Positions 24,670-34,021 of a stretch of 64,000 bases of DNA are shown here, piece after piece. The notes under the pieces are model-generated. The model ran no database searches. It had not been told where the DNA came from and saw nothing but the letters and a program-made list of their open reading frames with translations. Origin of the DNA: Halorubrum salinum (lineage in GTDB: Archaea > Halobacteriota > Halobacteria > Halobacteriales > Haloferacaceae); contig NZ_JANHDO010000002.1 of NCBI RefSeq assembly GCF_024494575.1, positions 434,001 through 498,000 on the forward strand, written 5' to 3'. The translations under genes were made by a program, and so were the position numbers. Position 1 is the first letter of the stretch. Every line of letters begins with the position of its first letter.

Positions 24670-25671
24670 ATGATGGCAGCAAGCCACGACGCGGACACCG
24701 AGGGGATCACTCGTCGGAAATCGCTCGCGACGCTCGCCGGTGCGGGGGCGCTCGCGCTCGCGGGCTGTACGCAGAGCACGGGAGACGGCGGTGACGGCGG
24801 GTCGGACTCGCTCTCCGGCTCGATCAACATCGCCGGATCCTCGACCGTGTTCCCGCTGATGAGCGCGATCGCGGAGGACTTCGCCGAGGACTACCCGGAC
24901 GTCTCCATCGACATCAGCTCCACCGGGTCCGGCGGCGGGTTCTCGAACTTCTTCTGCGTCGGTGAGACCGACTTCAACAACGCGAGCCGGCCCATCCAGC
25001 CGGAGGAAGAACAGCTGTGTTCGGACAACGGCGTCGAGTACGTCGAACTGGTCGCGGCGACGGACGCGCTCACGGTCGTCGTCAACCCCGAGGCGGACTG
25101 GATCGACTCGCTCACGACCGAGGAACTGGCGATGATCTGGGAGGCCGACGCCGTCGAGACCTGGGACGAGGTTCGCGACGAGTTCCCCAACGAGGAGATA
25201 AACCGGTTCGGTGCCGCAGACACCTCCGGGACGTACGACTACTTCATCGAGGCGATCCTCGGCGAGCGCGGCCACACCAGCGACTATCAGGCGACAGAAC
25301 AGGACAACACGATCGCACAGGGCGTGAGCGGGAGCGAGTACGCTATCGGCTACTTCGGCTTCTCCTACTACTACCAGAACCCCGACCAGCTCAAGGCGCT
25401 CGGGATCGACGACGGCGACGGCCCCGTCGAGCCGAGCCTCGAAACCGCCTCGAACGGCGAGTACACGCCGCTCTCGCGGCCGCTTTTCACCTATCCGTCG
25501 ATCTCCTCGCTCGGCAACGAACACGTCGCCGAGTTCGCGCGCTACTTCGTCGAGCAGACGACGAACGAGGACCTCGTCGCCGGCGACGTGGGGTACGTTC
25601 CCGCGACCGAGGAGATCCAAGAAGAGCAGATGCAGACGCTCGAAGACGCGATCGAACAGGCGCAGGGCTAA
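24670..25671 (+). CDS. pstS: phosphate-binding lipoprotein PstS
   Basis: 333-aa substrate-binding protein. Twin-arginine signal ITRRKSLATLAG, hydrophobic stretch, and lipobox with Cys at about residue 33 (LAGCTQ). The mature part has the PstS phosphate-loop pattern: INIAGSSTVFPLMSAIAED, SSTGSGGGFSNFFCVGETDFNNASR and DTSGTYDYF. It delivers phosphate to the PstCA channel outside the cytoplasmic membrane. Two adjacent ATGs start the frame (24670, 24673). First gene of pstSCAB. Confidence 0.95.
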   Translation: MMAASHDADTEGITRRKSLATLAGAGALALAGCTQSTGDGGDGGSDSLSGSINIAGSSTVFPLMSAIAEDFAEDYPDVSIDISSTGSGGGFSNFFCVGETDFNNASRPIQPEEEQLCSDNGVEYVELVAATDALTVVVNPEADWIDSLTTEELAMIWEADAVETWDEVRDEFPNEEINRFGAADTSGTYDYFIEAILGERGHTSDYQATEQDNTIAQGVSGSEYAIGYFGFSYYYQNPDQLKALGIDDGDGPVEPSLETASNGEYTPLSRPLFTYPSISSLGNEHVAEFARYFVEQTTNEDLVAGDVGYVPATEEIQEEQMQTLEDAIEQAQG

Positions 25672-25727
25672 CCCCGCGTCATGAACCGGTGTATTGATTT
25701 ACGACAGCGTGCGATACCCCACTGGTT

Positions 25728-26702
25728 GTGACAGATAGTACCGAAAGCCCCGATCTCCAGCGCCGGAGCGGGCTCAGGCGATTGAAAGAGGGGACGTACG
25801 GCGGTCTCTTCGCCGCGTGTGCCGCGGCCACCCTGCTCACGACGGTCGCGATCTTCGTGACGCTGCTGTCGGACGCAGTGGTGTTCTTCCAAGAGATACC
25901 GATCGCCGAGTTCCTCACCGGCACCAACTGGAGCCCGAACCCGGCCGGCGGCGGGCAGGCGTTCGGCATCATCCCGCTTTTGATCGGCACGCTCGTCGTG
26001 ACGATCACGGCGGCGGTCATCGCGCTTCCCGTCGGGACGCTGACGGCGATCTACCTCAGCGAGTACGCGACCCCCAACGCGCGCTCGATCCTGAAGCCGC
26101 TCTTGGAGATCCTCGCCGGCATCCCGACGGTCGTGTACGGGTACTTCGCGCTGGTGTATATCACGCCGGCGTTGAAGGCGACGCTGTTCCCCGAGATGAG
26201 CACCTTCAACGCACTGTCGGCGTCGATCATGGTCGGGATCATGACGATCCCGATGGTGTCGTCGATCTCGGAGGACGCGATGAGCGCCGTCCCGGACGAA
26301 CTTCGACAGGCAGGCTACGGCCTCGGCGCGACGAAGTTCGAGGTGTCGACGGGAATCGTCGTCCCCGCGTCGGTCTCCGGGATCGCCTCCTCGTACATCC
26401 TCGCCGTCTCGCGGGCGATCGGCGAGACGATGATCGTCGTCGTCGCGATGGGCGCACAGGCGCGGATGCCGGCCGTCCGGGAGGCGGCCTTCGGAATTCC
26501 GTACATCAACCCCGCGGACATCCTGCTTGAGTCGGGGATGACGATCACCGTCGCGATGGTGCAGATCGCCGGCGGCGACCTCACCGGCGGGACGATCCCG
26601 TACGACTCCATGTTCGCGCTCGGACTCACGCTGTTCGTGGTGACGCTCGTAATGAACGTGCTCAGTGATATCATCGCGGAACGCTACCGGGAGGAGTACT
26701 GA
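25728..26702 (+). CDS. pstC: phosphate ABC transporter permease PstC
   Basis: 324 aa from a GTG start, 57 bp after pstS. About six transmembrane helices with the binding-protein-dependent permease core: IIPLLIGTLVVTITAAVIALP, the EAA-type coupling loop around ELRQAGYGLGATKFEV and SRAIGETMIVVVAMGAQ. The size is normal for PstC. It overlaps pstA by one base. Forms the channel with PstA in the cytoplasmic membrane. Confidence 0.95.
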   Translation: MTDSTESPDLQRRSGLRRLKEGTYGGLFAACAAATLLTTVAIFVTLLSDAVVFFQEIPIAEFLTGTNWSPNPAGGGQAFGIIPLLIGTLVVTITAAVIALPVGTLTAIYLSEYATPNARSILKPLLEILAGIPTVVYGYFALVYITPALKATLFPEMSTFNALSASIMVGIMTIPMVSSISEDAMSAVPDELRQAGYGLGATKFEVSTGIVVPASVSGIASSYILAVSRAIGETMIVVVAMGAQARMPAVREAAFGIPYINPADILLESGMTITVAMVQIAGGDLTGGTIPYDSMFALGLTLFVVTLVMNVLSDIIAERYREEY

Positions 26703-28468
26703 TGGCGACGGACAACGCGACCGGCGGCGGGTTCGGCGAGGTGAGCCGGCTCCGAGGGATCGCCTTCGAGTACCTCTCTCTCGGCGCGAGCGTCGCCGGC
26801 CTCGTCGCGCTCGGCGTGCTCTTGGTGTACGTCGCGATCGACGCCTTCGATCTGGCGAACGCTAGCCCGGAGTGGCTGTTGACGTACTTCCTCACGCTCG
26901 TCGTCCCGTTCCTCGGATTCTGCCTGTACAGCGCCGGCGACCCCGCTATCACCCGCCGCGCGCTCGGCGCGCTCGGCGGCGGTCTCGTCGCCGTCGCGGC
27001 GCTTTTCACCGCGATCGAGGCGTTCGTCGTCGATATCCCGCGGCTCTCCTGGCAGCTCGCGTACCTCTTCGTCGTCGTCGCACCGGTCACCGGATACCTC
27101 ACGTACGTCGGCAGCCGGGGACGCGTCGGCGCGGTCGGCTTCGGACTGCTCGGGCGGCTCGTCGGAGGAGTCGCGGTCGGACTTGCCGTCGGGACCCTGT
27201 TTCTGGTGTTCGACGAACTGGTGTGGTTCCTCGCGTACACGCTCGGCGTCCTCCCGGCCGCCGGACTGTACGCGTACGGCCGCTGGCGCGACGCGGACCG
27301 GGCGGCGAGCGCCGCGCTCCCGGTCGGACTCGTCGGCGTCGTCGCCGCGGTGTTCCTCCGCGGCGTGATCGCGACGTACCCGTCGGATCTCATCATCTAC
27401 CTCTGGACGCTCGCGGTCCCGATCGCGGCGGTCGGCGCGCTCGTCGTCGCCGGGCGCGGGAGCCGGACGGCGGCGGCCGCGGCCGGCGGCGTTCCGCTCG
27501 CCGTCGCGACCGCAACCGGATTCCTCGCGGGCGGCCTCGGCGTTCCCGGGCCGACCGCGCTGATCGTGCTCGCCGTGACCGGCGTGCCGACGGCCGTGTA
27601 CGTCCACCGCGTGATCGACGGCGGAGAGGGAGTGGTCGGCCTCGGATTACCCCTCCTCATCGCCGCCGGCGTGATCGCCGGGGCGCTCGTCGTCGAGGCG
27701 TGGGGCGTGCCCGCGCCCGACCCGTGGCTCGACGTCTCGTACGTCACCGAGGCTCCCTCCCGGACGCCGGAAGAAGCGGGGCTGTACCCGGCCATCGTCG
27801 GCTCCGTGATCATCATCGCGCTCGTCGCGGTGTTGTCGTTCGTCCTCGGCGTCGGCACCTCGATATTCCTCGAGGAGTACACGGCGGGAAGCGGGCTCGT
27901 CGGATCGCTGACTCGGCTGTTGCAGGTCAACATCGCGAACCTCGCCGCGATTCCCTCGGTCGTCTACGGCCTGCTCGGGCTCGGGCTGTTCGCGAACCTG
28001 CTCGGCCTCGGATTCGGGACGGCCGTGACGGCTTCGCTGACGCTGTCGCTTCTCATCTTACCGATCACGATCATCTCGGCACAGGAGGCGATCCGCTCCG
28101 TCCCGGACGACCTCCGGCGCGGGTCCGACGCGATGGGCGCGACGCGGTGGCAGACGACGAAGAACGTCGTCCTGCCCGAGGCGTTCCCCGGTATCCTCAC
28201 CGGGACGATCCTCGCGCTCGGACGGGCGATCGGCGAGACCGCGCCGCTCATCATGATCGGTGCGGCGACGACCGTGTTCAGTGCGCCGAGCAGCCTCTTC
28301 AACCGATTCAGCGCGATGCCGATGCAGATCTACGCGTGGGCCGGCTTCCCGCAGGCGGAGTTCCGCTACGGTGTCGTCGCCGCGGGCGTCATCACGCTTT
28401 TGATCATCCTCATCGGCATGAACGGTACGGCGATACTGCTTCGGAACCGCGCGGAGCGAGGGAACTAA
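26702..28468 (+). CDS. pstA: phosphate ABC transporter permease PstA with extended N-terminal membrane domain
   Basis: 588 aa, about twice the bacterial length. Residues from about 350 carry the normal PstA permease: [49 protein letters not shown], the coupling loop [20 protein letters not shown] and [16 protein letters not shown]. The first about 330 residues form roughly eight to ten additional hydrophobic helices with no channel motif. Long PstA proteins occur in other haloarchaea; the role of the extra domain is unknown. Stop is one base before the pstB ATG region. Confidence 0.92.
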   Translation: MATDNATGGGFGEVSRLRGIAFEYLSLGASVAGLVALGVLLVYVAIDAFDLANASPEWLLTYFLTLVVPFLGFCLYSAGDPAITRRALGALGGGLVAVAALFTAIEAFVVDIPRLSWQLAYLFVVVAPVTGYLTYVGSRGRVGAVGFGLLGRLVGGVAVGLAVGTLFLVFDELVWFLAYTLGVLPAAGLYAYGRWRDADRAASAALPVGLVGVVAAVFLRGVIATYPSDLIIYLWTLAVPIAAVGALVVAGRGSRTAAAAAGGVPLAVATATGFLAGGLGVPGPTALIVLAVTGVPTAVYVHRVIDGGEGVVGLGLPLLIAAGVIAGALVVEAWGVPAPDPWLDVSYVTEAPSRTPEEAGLYPAIVGSVIIIALVAVLSFVLGVGTSIFLEEYTAGSGLVGSLTRLLQVNIANLAAIPSVVYGLLGLGLFANLLGLGFGTAVTASLTLSLLILPITIISAQEAIRSVPDDLRRGSDAMGATRWQTTKNVVLPEAFPGILTGTILALGRAIGETAPLIMIGAATTVFSAPSSLFNRFSAMPMQIYAWAGFPQAEFRYGVVAAGVITLLIILIGMNGTAILLRNRAERGN

Positions 28469-28469
28469 C

Positions 28470-29300
28470 ATGAGTAACACACCAACGAGCGATTCGCTCA
28501 TCACGACCGACGTACAGACCGAGTCGACCGACCGATCGGCCGTTTCCGGCGCGACCGCCGTCGCCGCGCGCGACCTCAACGTCTACTACGGCGACGAACA
28601 GGCGATAGACGACGTTTCGATAGAGATCCCGGAAAAGCGGGTGACCGCGCTCATCGGCCCGTCCGGCTGCGGGAAGTCCACGTTCCTCCGGTGTATCAAC
28701 CGGATGAACGACATGATCGACGTCTGTCGGGTCGAGGGCGACGTTGAGTTCGGCGGCAAGAACGTGTACGACGACGACGTCGACCCCGTCGCCTTACGCC
28801 GGAAGATCGGCATGGTGTTCCAGAAGCCGAACCCGTTCCCGAAGTCGATCCGCGACAACGTCGCGTACGGACTCGAGATACAGGGCTTCGACGGCGACGT
28901 CGACGCGCGCGTCGAGGAGTCCCTGAAGGGCGCGGCGCTGTGGGACGAGGTGAAAGACCAACTCGACTCCTCCGGGCTCGATCTGTCGGGCGGCCAACAA
29001 CAGCGCCTCTGTATCGCCCGCGCCATCGCGCCGGACCCGGAGGTCATCCTGATGGACGAGCCGACATCGGCGCTCGACCCCGTCGCCGCCTCGAAGATCG
29101 AGGACCTCATCGACGACCTAGCGGAGGAGTACACCGTCATCATCGTCACGCACAACATGCAGCAGGCGGCGCGCATCTCCGATAGGACCGCGGTGTTCCT
29201 CACCGGCGGTCGCCTCGTCGAGTACGACGACACCACCAAAATCTTCGAGGACCCGGAAGAACAGCGCGTCGAAGACTACATCACCGGCAAGTTCGGGTAG
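28470..29300 (+). CDS. pstB: phosphate ABC transporter ATPase PstB
   Basis: 276-aa ABC ATPase. Walker [21 protein letters not shown]-loop [13 protein letters not shown], signature [14 protein letters not shown], Walker [14 protein letters not shown] and switch [13 protein letters not shown]; the NRMND and PNPFPKS stretches are diagnostic for PstB. An N-terminal Ser/Thr-rich extension of about 30 residues is haloarchaeal. Last gene of the operon: no phoU follows, the next gene being convergent. Confidence 0.96.
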   Translation: MSNTPTSDSLITTDVQTESTDRSAVSGATAVAARDLNVYYGDEQAIDDVSIEIPEKRVTALIGPSGCGKSTFLRCINRMNDMIDVCRVEGDVEFGGKNVYDDDVDPVALRRKIGMVFQKPNPFPKSIRDNVAYGLEIQGFDGDVDARVEESLKGAALWDEVKDQLDSSGLDLSGGQQQRLCIARAIAPDPEVILMDEPTSALDPVAASKIEDLIDDLAEEYTVIIVTHNMQQAARISDRTAVFLTGGRLVEYDDTTKIFEDPEEQRVEDYITGKFG

Positions 29301-29344
29301 CGTCACTAGCGGCGTCGCGGCCGGCGGGCGCGGTTCGAACCGTG

Positions 29345-29350
29345 TTTTTT
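29345..29350 (+). terminator. T6 terminator after pstB
   Basis: Six consecutive T, 45 bp past the pstB stop, in the convergent gap before the VOC gene, following a short inverted repeat-like GGTTCGAACC segment. It is a plausible end for the pst transcript. Confidence 0.45.
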
Positions 29351-29357
29351 CCGCTTC

Positions 29358-30302
29358 TCATTCGGTTCGGATTCGGACCTCGATACCGTCGGCGTCGGTG
29401 AGCGCGATCCCGCCGTCTGTCTCGTCGACGGCGAACTCGGTCTCATCGGCCGCAGCGGCCGCGACCGCGTCGAGCCTCTCTCGTACCGCCGCGAGCGCGG
29501 CCGCGTCGGGGACCACGACCTCGAACCAGTCGAGCCCGCGGCCCGTCGCCGGGGTCGTCCGCCCGCGCCACGTGTTCGCGCCGACGTGGTGGTGGTAGCC
29601 GTCGGCCGCGACGAACCGCACGTCCGGGGCCGACTGCCGGACCTCGAACCCGAGTCCGTCGACGTAGGCGGACTCGAACGCGGGGAGCGAGGCGACTTCG
29701 AGGTGGACGTGTCCAACGTCGGTACCGGGCGGAACGCGGTCGGCCGGGACGGAACCGTCACCCGCCCCGTCGTCGCCCTCGGCGGCCGCGTCACCGTCGG
29801 CCGTTGGGGCGTCACCTCCCGTTTCCGCCGCCGCGGCGACGGCGTCGATGTCGAGCGGCTCGGTCGTCATCGCGACGGAGCCGTCCGCCGCGGTCGGCCA
29901 CGCCTCGCGGGGGCGGTCGCGGTAGATCTCGACCCCGTTCCCCTCGGGGTCCGCGAGGTACAGCGCCTCGCTGACGCCGTGGTCTGACGCGCCGTCCAGC
30001 CGCCACCGGTCTCGAACCCGCGCCAGCGCCTCGCCGAGCGCGGCCCGGGTCGGGACGCGGAACGCTGCGTGGAACAGCCCGGCGTCGGTCGCGCTCCGGT
30101 CCGGGCCGTCGGGATCGCGCCGGAGGCCGAGAAGCGGCGTCTCGCCGATGCCGAGGACGGTCTCGTCGCTGTCGCGGTCCAGCACCGCCAGTCCGATCAC
30201 GTCGCGGTAGAACGCGGTCGTCTCGTCGAGGTCGGCCACGCGGAGCGCGACCCGACCGATCCGCGCGTCGTGGAGGTGGCCGCCGCCGTCGTCTGCACTC
30301 AT
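29358..30302 (-). CDS. glyoxalase/dioxygenase-superfamily (VOC) protein with two VOC modules
   Basis: 314 aa. The first vicinal-oxygen-chelate module (about 10-150) has HDARIGRVALRVADLDETTAFYRDVIGLAV, LFHAAFRVPTRAALGE and HGVSEALYLADPEGNGVEIYRDRP; the second (about 195-314) has VGHVHLEVASLPAFESAYVDGLGF, YHHHVGANTW and IEVRIRTE. Metal ligands H/E are partly conserved. The layout matches bicupin-like 2,3-dioxygenases (CatE type), but many haloarchaeal VOC proteins have no known substrate. An acidic linker joins the modules. Single-gene unit convergent with pstB. Confidence 0.75.
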   Translation of the reverse strand: MSADDGGGHLHDARIGRVALRVADLDETTAFYRDVIGLAVLDRDSDETVLGIGETPLLGLRRDPDGPDRSATDAGLFHAAFRVPTRAALGEALARVRDRWRLDGASDHGVSEALYLADPEGNGVEIYRDRPREAWPTAADGSVAMTTEPLDIDAVAAAAETGGDAPTADGDAAAEGDDGAGDGSVPADRVPPGTDVGHVHLEVASLPAFESAYVDGLGFEVRQSAPDVRFVAADGYHHHVGANTWRGRTTPATGRGLDWFEVVVPDAAALAAVRERLDAVAAAAADETEFAVDETDGGIALTDADGIEVRIRTE

Positions 30303-30427
30303 CTCTGACGGTGTTTAGGGGCGCTCGCGCGATCAATGCGTCGATACCGGCGCGACCGCCCGCCGGCGGCCGGGCTATGTCCCGAACATCCGTTAGAGTC
30401 AAAACGGCACGCGACGCAGTGGTGACC

Positions 30428-30847
30428 ATGAGCGTCGAACAGGAGGAGCGGGCCATCCGCTGTCTGGTGGCGAAGGTCGGGCTCGACGGCCACGACCGCG
30501 GTGCACACGTGATCGCGCGGGCGTTCCGCGACGCCGGCTTCGAGGTCGTCTACTCCGGGCTCCACCGCGCACCGGAGGACATCGTTCAGGCGGCGGTCCA
30601 AGAGGACGTCGACGTGCTCGGCATCTCCATCCTCTCGGGCGCGCACAACACCCTCGTGCCGAAGGTGATAGACGGGCTCAAGGAGTACGACGCGTTCGAG
30701 GACACCCTCGTCTTGGTCGGCGGGATCATCCCGGACGACGACGAGGCGGAACTCAAGCAGCTGGGCGTCGCGGAGGTGTTCGGTCCCGGTACCCCGATGG
30801 AGGAGACGATCGAGTTCATCCGGAACAACGTCTCGGAGCGAGCGTAG
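30428..30847 (+). CDS. methylmalonyl-CoA mutase B12-binding subunit
   Basis: 139-aa stand-alone cobalamin domain. The adenosylcobalamin motif DGHDRGAHVIARAFRDAGFE contains the lower-ligand His at residue 22, followed by GISILSGAHNTL and VGGIIPDDD. In many archaea the mutase is split into a catalytic alpha chain and this small chain; the alpha chain is not in the window. The ATG at 30428 is chosen because the conserved domain starts there; the frame is open further upstream. It is followed without gap by the MeaB-type chaperone, which supports the assignment. It may serve propionyl-CoA use or another acyl-CoA mutase. Confidence 0.88.
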   Translation: MSVEQEERAIRCLVAKVGLDGHDRGAHVIARAFRDAGFEVVYSGLHRAPEDIVQAAVQEDVDVLGISILSGAHNTLVPKVIDGLKEYDAFEDTLVLVGGIIPDDDEAELKQLGVAEVFGPGTPMEETIEFIRNNVSERA

Positions 30848-31984
30848 ATGGACGGGTCCGCAGCCACCGCGCTCAGCGACGCGGACGCCGACCTCGTCGA
30901 AGAGCTGCTCTCCGGGAGCCACCGCGCGCTCGCCCGCGTCATCACCCGGATCGAGAACCGCTCGACGGGCCACCGCGGGATCGTCTCGCGGCTCCACGAA
31001 CACACCGGCGGCGCGGACGTGATCGGGATCACGGGCTCGCCCGGCGCGGGCAAGTCGACGCTCGTGGACAAGCTCGCGGCCGCCTACCGCGACCGCGGCG
31101 ACACGGTCGGCGTCGTGGCGGTCGACCCCTCCTCGCCGTACACCGGCGGCGCGGTGCTCGGCGACCGGATTCGGATGGGGTCGAACGTCGGCGACATGGA
31201 CGTGTTCTTCCGGTCGATGAGCGCGCGCGGCCAGCTCGGCGGCCTCTCGATGGCGACCGCGGACGCGGTGAAGGCGCTCGACGCCTTCGGGAAGGACGTG
31301 GTGATAGTCGAGACGGTCGGGGCCGGCCAGAACGAGATCGACATCGTCCGCACCGCCGACACCGTGGCCGTGCTCGTCCAGCCCGGCTCCGGCGACGACA
31401 TCCAGACGCTGAAGGCAGGTATCTTGGAGATCGGCGACGTCTTCGTCGTCAACAAAGCCGACATGGACGGGGCGGAACGCACCCTCGCGGAGCTGGAGGA
31501 GATGGTCCACAGGCGCGAGAGCCCGACTGCGGGACTGGACACGGGTCACCACGGGTTCGACGCGCCGACCCACCCGGACGACGAGAGTGACGGCGGTGGG
31601 GTAGACGACGCCGACGGTTCCGGCGAGGGCGACGACGCGTCAGACGCCGAATGGACGCCCGACGTGACTCGGACCGTCGCGAACACGGGCGAGGGGGTCG
31701 AGGACCTGATCGCGACGTTCGACGCCCACGCGCGGCACCTCCGCGAGTCCGGCGAGATCGAGGAGACGAAACGCCTGCGCTACGCCGAGGAGATCCGGAC
31801 GTTGGTCCGCGCCGACGTGGGCACGCTCGCCAGCGGGGAGATAGAGCGGCACGGCGGTATCGACGCCCTGGCGGAGGCGGTCCGACGGCGAGAGACCGAC
31901 CCGTACACCGTCGCGGCCGAGGTCGTCGCCCCGATAGAGGCGTGCGTGGAGCGTGCCGAGCGCGACGGGAACGAGACCGAGTGA
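30848..31984 (+). CDS. meaB: methylmalonyl Co-A mutase-associated GTPase MeaB
   Basis: 378-aa G3E-type GTPase that loads and protects the B12 cofactor of acyl-CoA mutases. Walker A GSPGAGKST at 63-71, VAVDPSSPYTGGAVLGDR, the DxxGxxx-type ETVGAGQNEID region and NKAD base motif. It starts directly after the mutase subunit stop. A strongly acidic, low-complexity insertion of about 40 residues (around 233-275, Asp/Gly/Ser rich) lies behind the NKAD motif and makes it longer than bacterial MeaB (about 330 aa). Confidence 0.92.
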   Translation: MDGSAATALSDADADLVEELLSGSHRALARVITRIENRSTGHRGIVSRLHEHTGGADVIGITGSPGAGKSTLVDKLAAAYRDRGDTVGVVAVDPSSPYTGGAVLGDRIRMGSNVGDMDVFFRSMSARGQLGGLSMATADAVKALDAFGKDVVIVETVGAGQNEIDIVRTADTVAVLVQPGSGDDIQTLKAGILEIGDVFVVNKADMDGAERTLAELEEMVHRRESPTAGLDTGHHGFDAPTHPDDESDGGGVDDADGSGEGDDASDAEWTPDVTRTVANTGEGVEDLIATFDAHARHLRESGEIEETKRLRYAEEIRTLVRADVGTLASGEIERHGGIDALAEAVRRRETDPYTVAAEVVAPIEACVERAERDGNETE

Positions 31985-32019
31985 GTCCGCACGAATCGCG
32001 TCTGTCGCTCGGCCACCGA

Positions 32020-32026
32020 GTATAAG
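32020..32026 (+). promoter_or_regulatory. TATA box before the alpha/beta hydrolase
   Basis: GTATAAG, about 27 bp before the ATG at 32051. Confidence 0.5.
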
Positions 32027-32050
32027 TCGCCCGCGAACCAACAGTTTTCC

Positions 32051-33004
32051 ATGCGACTCAGGAACCTCGCCGGCGGTCTCCTCCTCGGTACCGGCGCGCT
32101 CGCCGCGCTCAACACCGGTCTCCGCTACGAAGGCGAACTGGAATCTCCGCTCGACGGCGACGACGGAACGTTCCGCTGGCGCGGGATGGACGTGGCGTAC
32201 ACCGAGGCCGGCGACCCCGACGACCCCGACCTGATACTGCTCCACGGCGTCAACGCCGCCGGGTCGTCGGGCGAGTGGCGCGCGGTGTTCGACGACCTCG
32301 CGGCCGACTACCACGTCGTGGCTCCGGACTTCCCCGGGTTCGGTCGGTCCGACCGTCCGCCGCTGCGGTACTCCGCGGCGCTGTACGAGGACTTCGTCCG
32401 CGACTTCCTCGCCGACTTCGCAGAGCCCGCCGTCGTCGCCTCGTCGCTGTCGGCGGCGTACGCGGCGCGCGCGGTCGACGCCGACGACCCGACCGCGGAC
32501 GTGTCCGTCCGCGGGTTCGTCACCGTCTGCCCCACGACGGTTGCCGGGCCGAGCCCACCGAAGTCGTGGCTGCGCGAGCTGCTGCGGTCGCCGGTGCTCG
32601 GCGACGCCCTGTTCAACCTCATCGTCTCGAAGCCGTCGATCCGGTATTTCAACGCCGACCACGGCTACGACGATCCGACGAACCCGAGCGAGGAGTGGAC
32701 CGACTACGAGTGGCGGACGAGCCACGTCGAGAACGCCCGGTTCGCCCCCGCCTCGTTCGTCTCCGGGTACCTCAACAGCGACCTCGATCTGGCGGCCGCG
32801 TTCGCCGCGATGGAGACGCCGCCCACGATCGTGTGGGGTCGCGAGGCGGAGGTGAGCCCGCTGTCGAACGGGCGCGACCTCGCCGACGCCGCGGACGCTC
32901 GTCTCGTCGTCTTCGACCGGGCCAAGCTGCTCCCGCACGTCGAGCACCCCGATCGGTTCGTCGAGACGGTAGAGGAGGCGCTCGTCGCGGGGGCGACGGC
33001 GTAG
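32051..33004 (+). CDS. alpha/beta-hydrolase-fold protein
   Basis: 317 aa. A hydrophobic N-terminus (LAGGLLLGTGALAALNTG) suggests membrane anchoring or a non-cleaved signal. The fold starts with the oxyanion region LILLHGVNAAGSSGEW and VVAPDFPGFGRSDRPPL. The nucleophile elbow reads VVASSLSAAYA: the Ser is present but both flanking glycines of GxSxG are replaced. The acid may be in WGREAEVSP and the catalytic His in LLPHVEHPDRFVE near the end. Substrate unknown. Single gene with its own TATA box. Confidence 0.8.
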   Translation: MRLRNLAGGLLLGTGALAALNTGLRYEGELESPLDGDDGTFRWRGMDVAYTEAGDPDDPDLILLHGVNAAGSSGEWRAVFDDLAADYHVVAPDFPGFGRSDRPPLRYSAALYEDFVRDFLADFAEPAVVASSLSAAYAARAVDADDPTADVSVRGFVTVCPTTVAGPSPPKSWLRELLRSPVLGDALFNLIVSKPSIRYFNADHGYDDPTNPSEEWTDYEWRTSHVENARFAPASFVSGYLNSDLDLAAAFAAMETPPTIVWGREAEVSPLSNGRDLADAADARLVVFDRAKLLPHVEHPDRFVETVEEALVAGATA

Positions 33005-33073
33005 CGCGACCTGCGGGCGGCGGACGCGGATCTCCCGCCGCGTGCTATCAGATCTGAGCATTGGGAAGCAACC

Positions 33074-33080
33074 GGTATAT
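33074..33080 (+). promoter_or_regulatory. TATA box that sets the start of the receiver-PAS gene
   Basis: GGTATAT, 26 bp before ATG 33103. It lies inside the longer open frame that begins at 33061, which favours the downstream start. Confidence 0.5.
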
Positions 33081-33102
33081 CCGCGGGTCGGCAACCGTCG
33101 AT

Positions 33103-33888
33103 ATGACCGTATCGTCTCACCGAGTGCTCTGTGTCGACGACGAGCCGGGGCTCGCAGCGCTCGTCGCGACGCACCTCGAACGCGACGACGGGATCGACTA
33201 CGAGGCCGTCGCGGAGACGGATCCCGAGAGCGCGCTGGACCGGATCGAGTCGGAGCCGTTCGACTGCGTCGTCAGCGACTACGACATGCCCGGATACACC
33301 GGGATCGAACTGCTCTCGGCGGCGAGGGAGAGCCGTCCCAGCCTCCCGTTCCTGCTGTTCTCGGCGAGGGATCCGGACGCCATCGCCGCGGAGATGATCC
33401 GCGCCGGCGTCAGCGACTACGTCCGCAAGCGCGGCGGTGCCGACGGATATACGGCGCTTCTGCGTCGGGTCGGCCGCGCGGTCGACCGCGACGGCGGGCG
33501 CTTCGAGTCGGGGTCGGACGGGATCTCTCCGGCCGACTCCGGTCTGGAGGGCGACGTGGCGCTCGACAGGGTCTGCACCGTGAGCCCCGACGGCACGTTC
33601 GAGTTCGTCGGTGATGAGTACGGCGCGCTGTACGGCTACGAGCCGGACGAACTCGTCGGCGAGCAGTGGCAGCGGCTACATCCGGACGCGGAGGTCGAAC
33701 ACATCCGCACCCACATCCTCCCGGCCGTCGAGGAGGGCGAGCGCTGGACCGGGACGAGCACCGGGCTCCGCGCCGACGGGACGACGTTCGCCGAGTCGAA
33801 GATGGTGACCACGACGAGCGAAGACCGGATCGTGATCGCCGTCTCACCGTTCGACGAGGTCGTCGGTGGTTCCCTCGCGAGCGACTGA
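33103..33888 (+). CDS. response regulator receiver-PAS protein
   Basis: 261 aa. Receiver domain 1-120 with acidic pair D12-D13 (VLCVDDEPG), phosphoacceptor Asp at 59 (VVSDYDMPGYTG) and the switch segment LLFSARDPD; the C-terminal KR/K region reads YVRKRGG. A PAS domain follows from about 145 (TFEFVGDEYGALYGYEPDEL, ending IAVSPFDEV). There is no histidine kinase or DNA-binding output, typical of haloarchaeal two-component proteins that act by protein contact. Its cognate kinase is not adjacent. The receiver is similar in style to that of the hybrid kinase at the right edge. Confidence 0.85.
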   Translation: MTVSSHRVLCVDDEPGLAALVATHLERDDGIDYEAVAETDPESALDRIESEPFDCVVSDYDMPGYTGIELLSAARESRPSLPFLLFSARDPDAIAAEMIRAGVSDYVRKRGGADGYTALLRRVGRAVDRDGGRFESGSDGISPADSGLEGDVALDRVCTVSPDGTFEFVGDEYGALYGYEPDELVGEQWQRLHPDAEVEHIRTHILPAVEEGERWTGTSTGLRADGTTFAESKMVTTTSEDRIVIAVSPFDEVVGGSLASD

Positions 33889-33941
33889 TGCTAGTCTCGT
33901 GAGTCGGCCGCTCCGAACTCCGTGAGTCGATCGCCCCGAGC

Positions 33942-33979
33942 CGAACGATGCGTCCCGACCCAAGACGAACGATGCGTCC
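33942..33979. repeat. short direct repeat upstream of ncsA
   Basis: CGAACGATGCGTCC occurs at 33942-33955 and 33966-33979 (period 24). It fills the gap between the receiver-PAS gene and ncsA. It could be a regulator site or chance duplication. Confidence 0.6.
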
Positions 33980-34021
33980 GCCCCGAAACGGGTATCCCCG
34001 CGCGTCTGCAACCCGGCACCG

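Noticed and set aside
33942-33979. CRISPR-like short repeats
   Set aside because: Only two 14-bp copies with no spacer series; no cas genes in the window.
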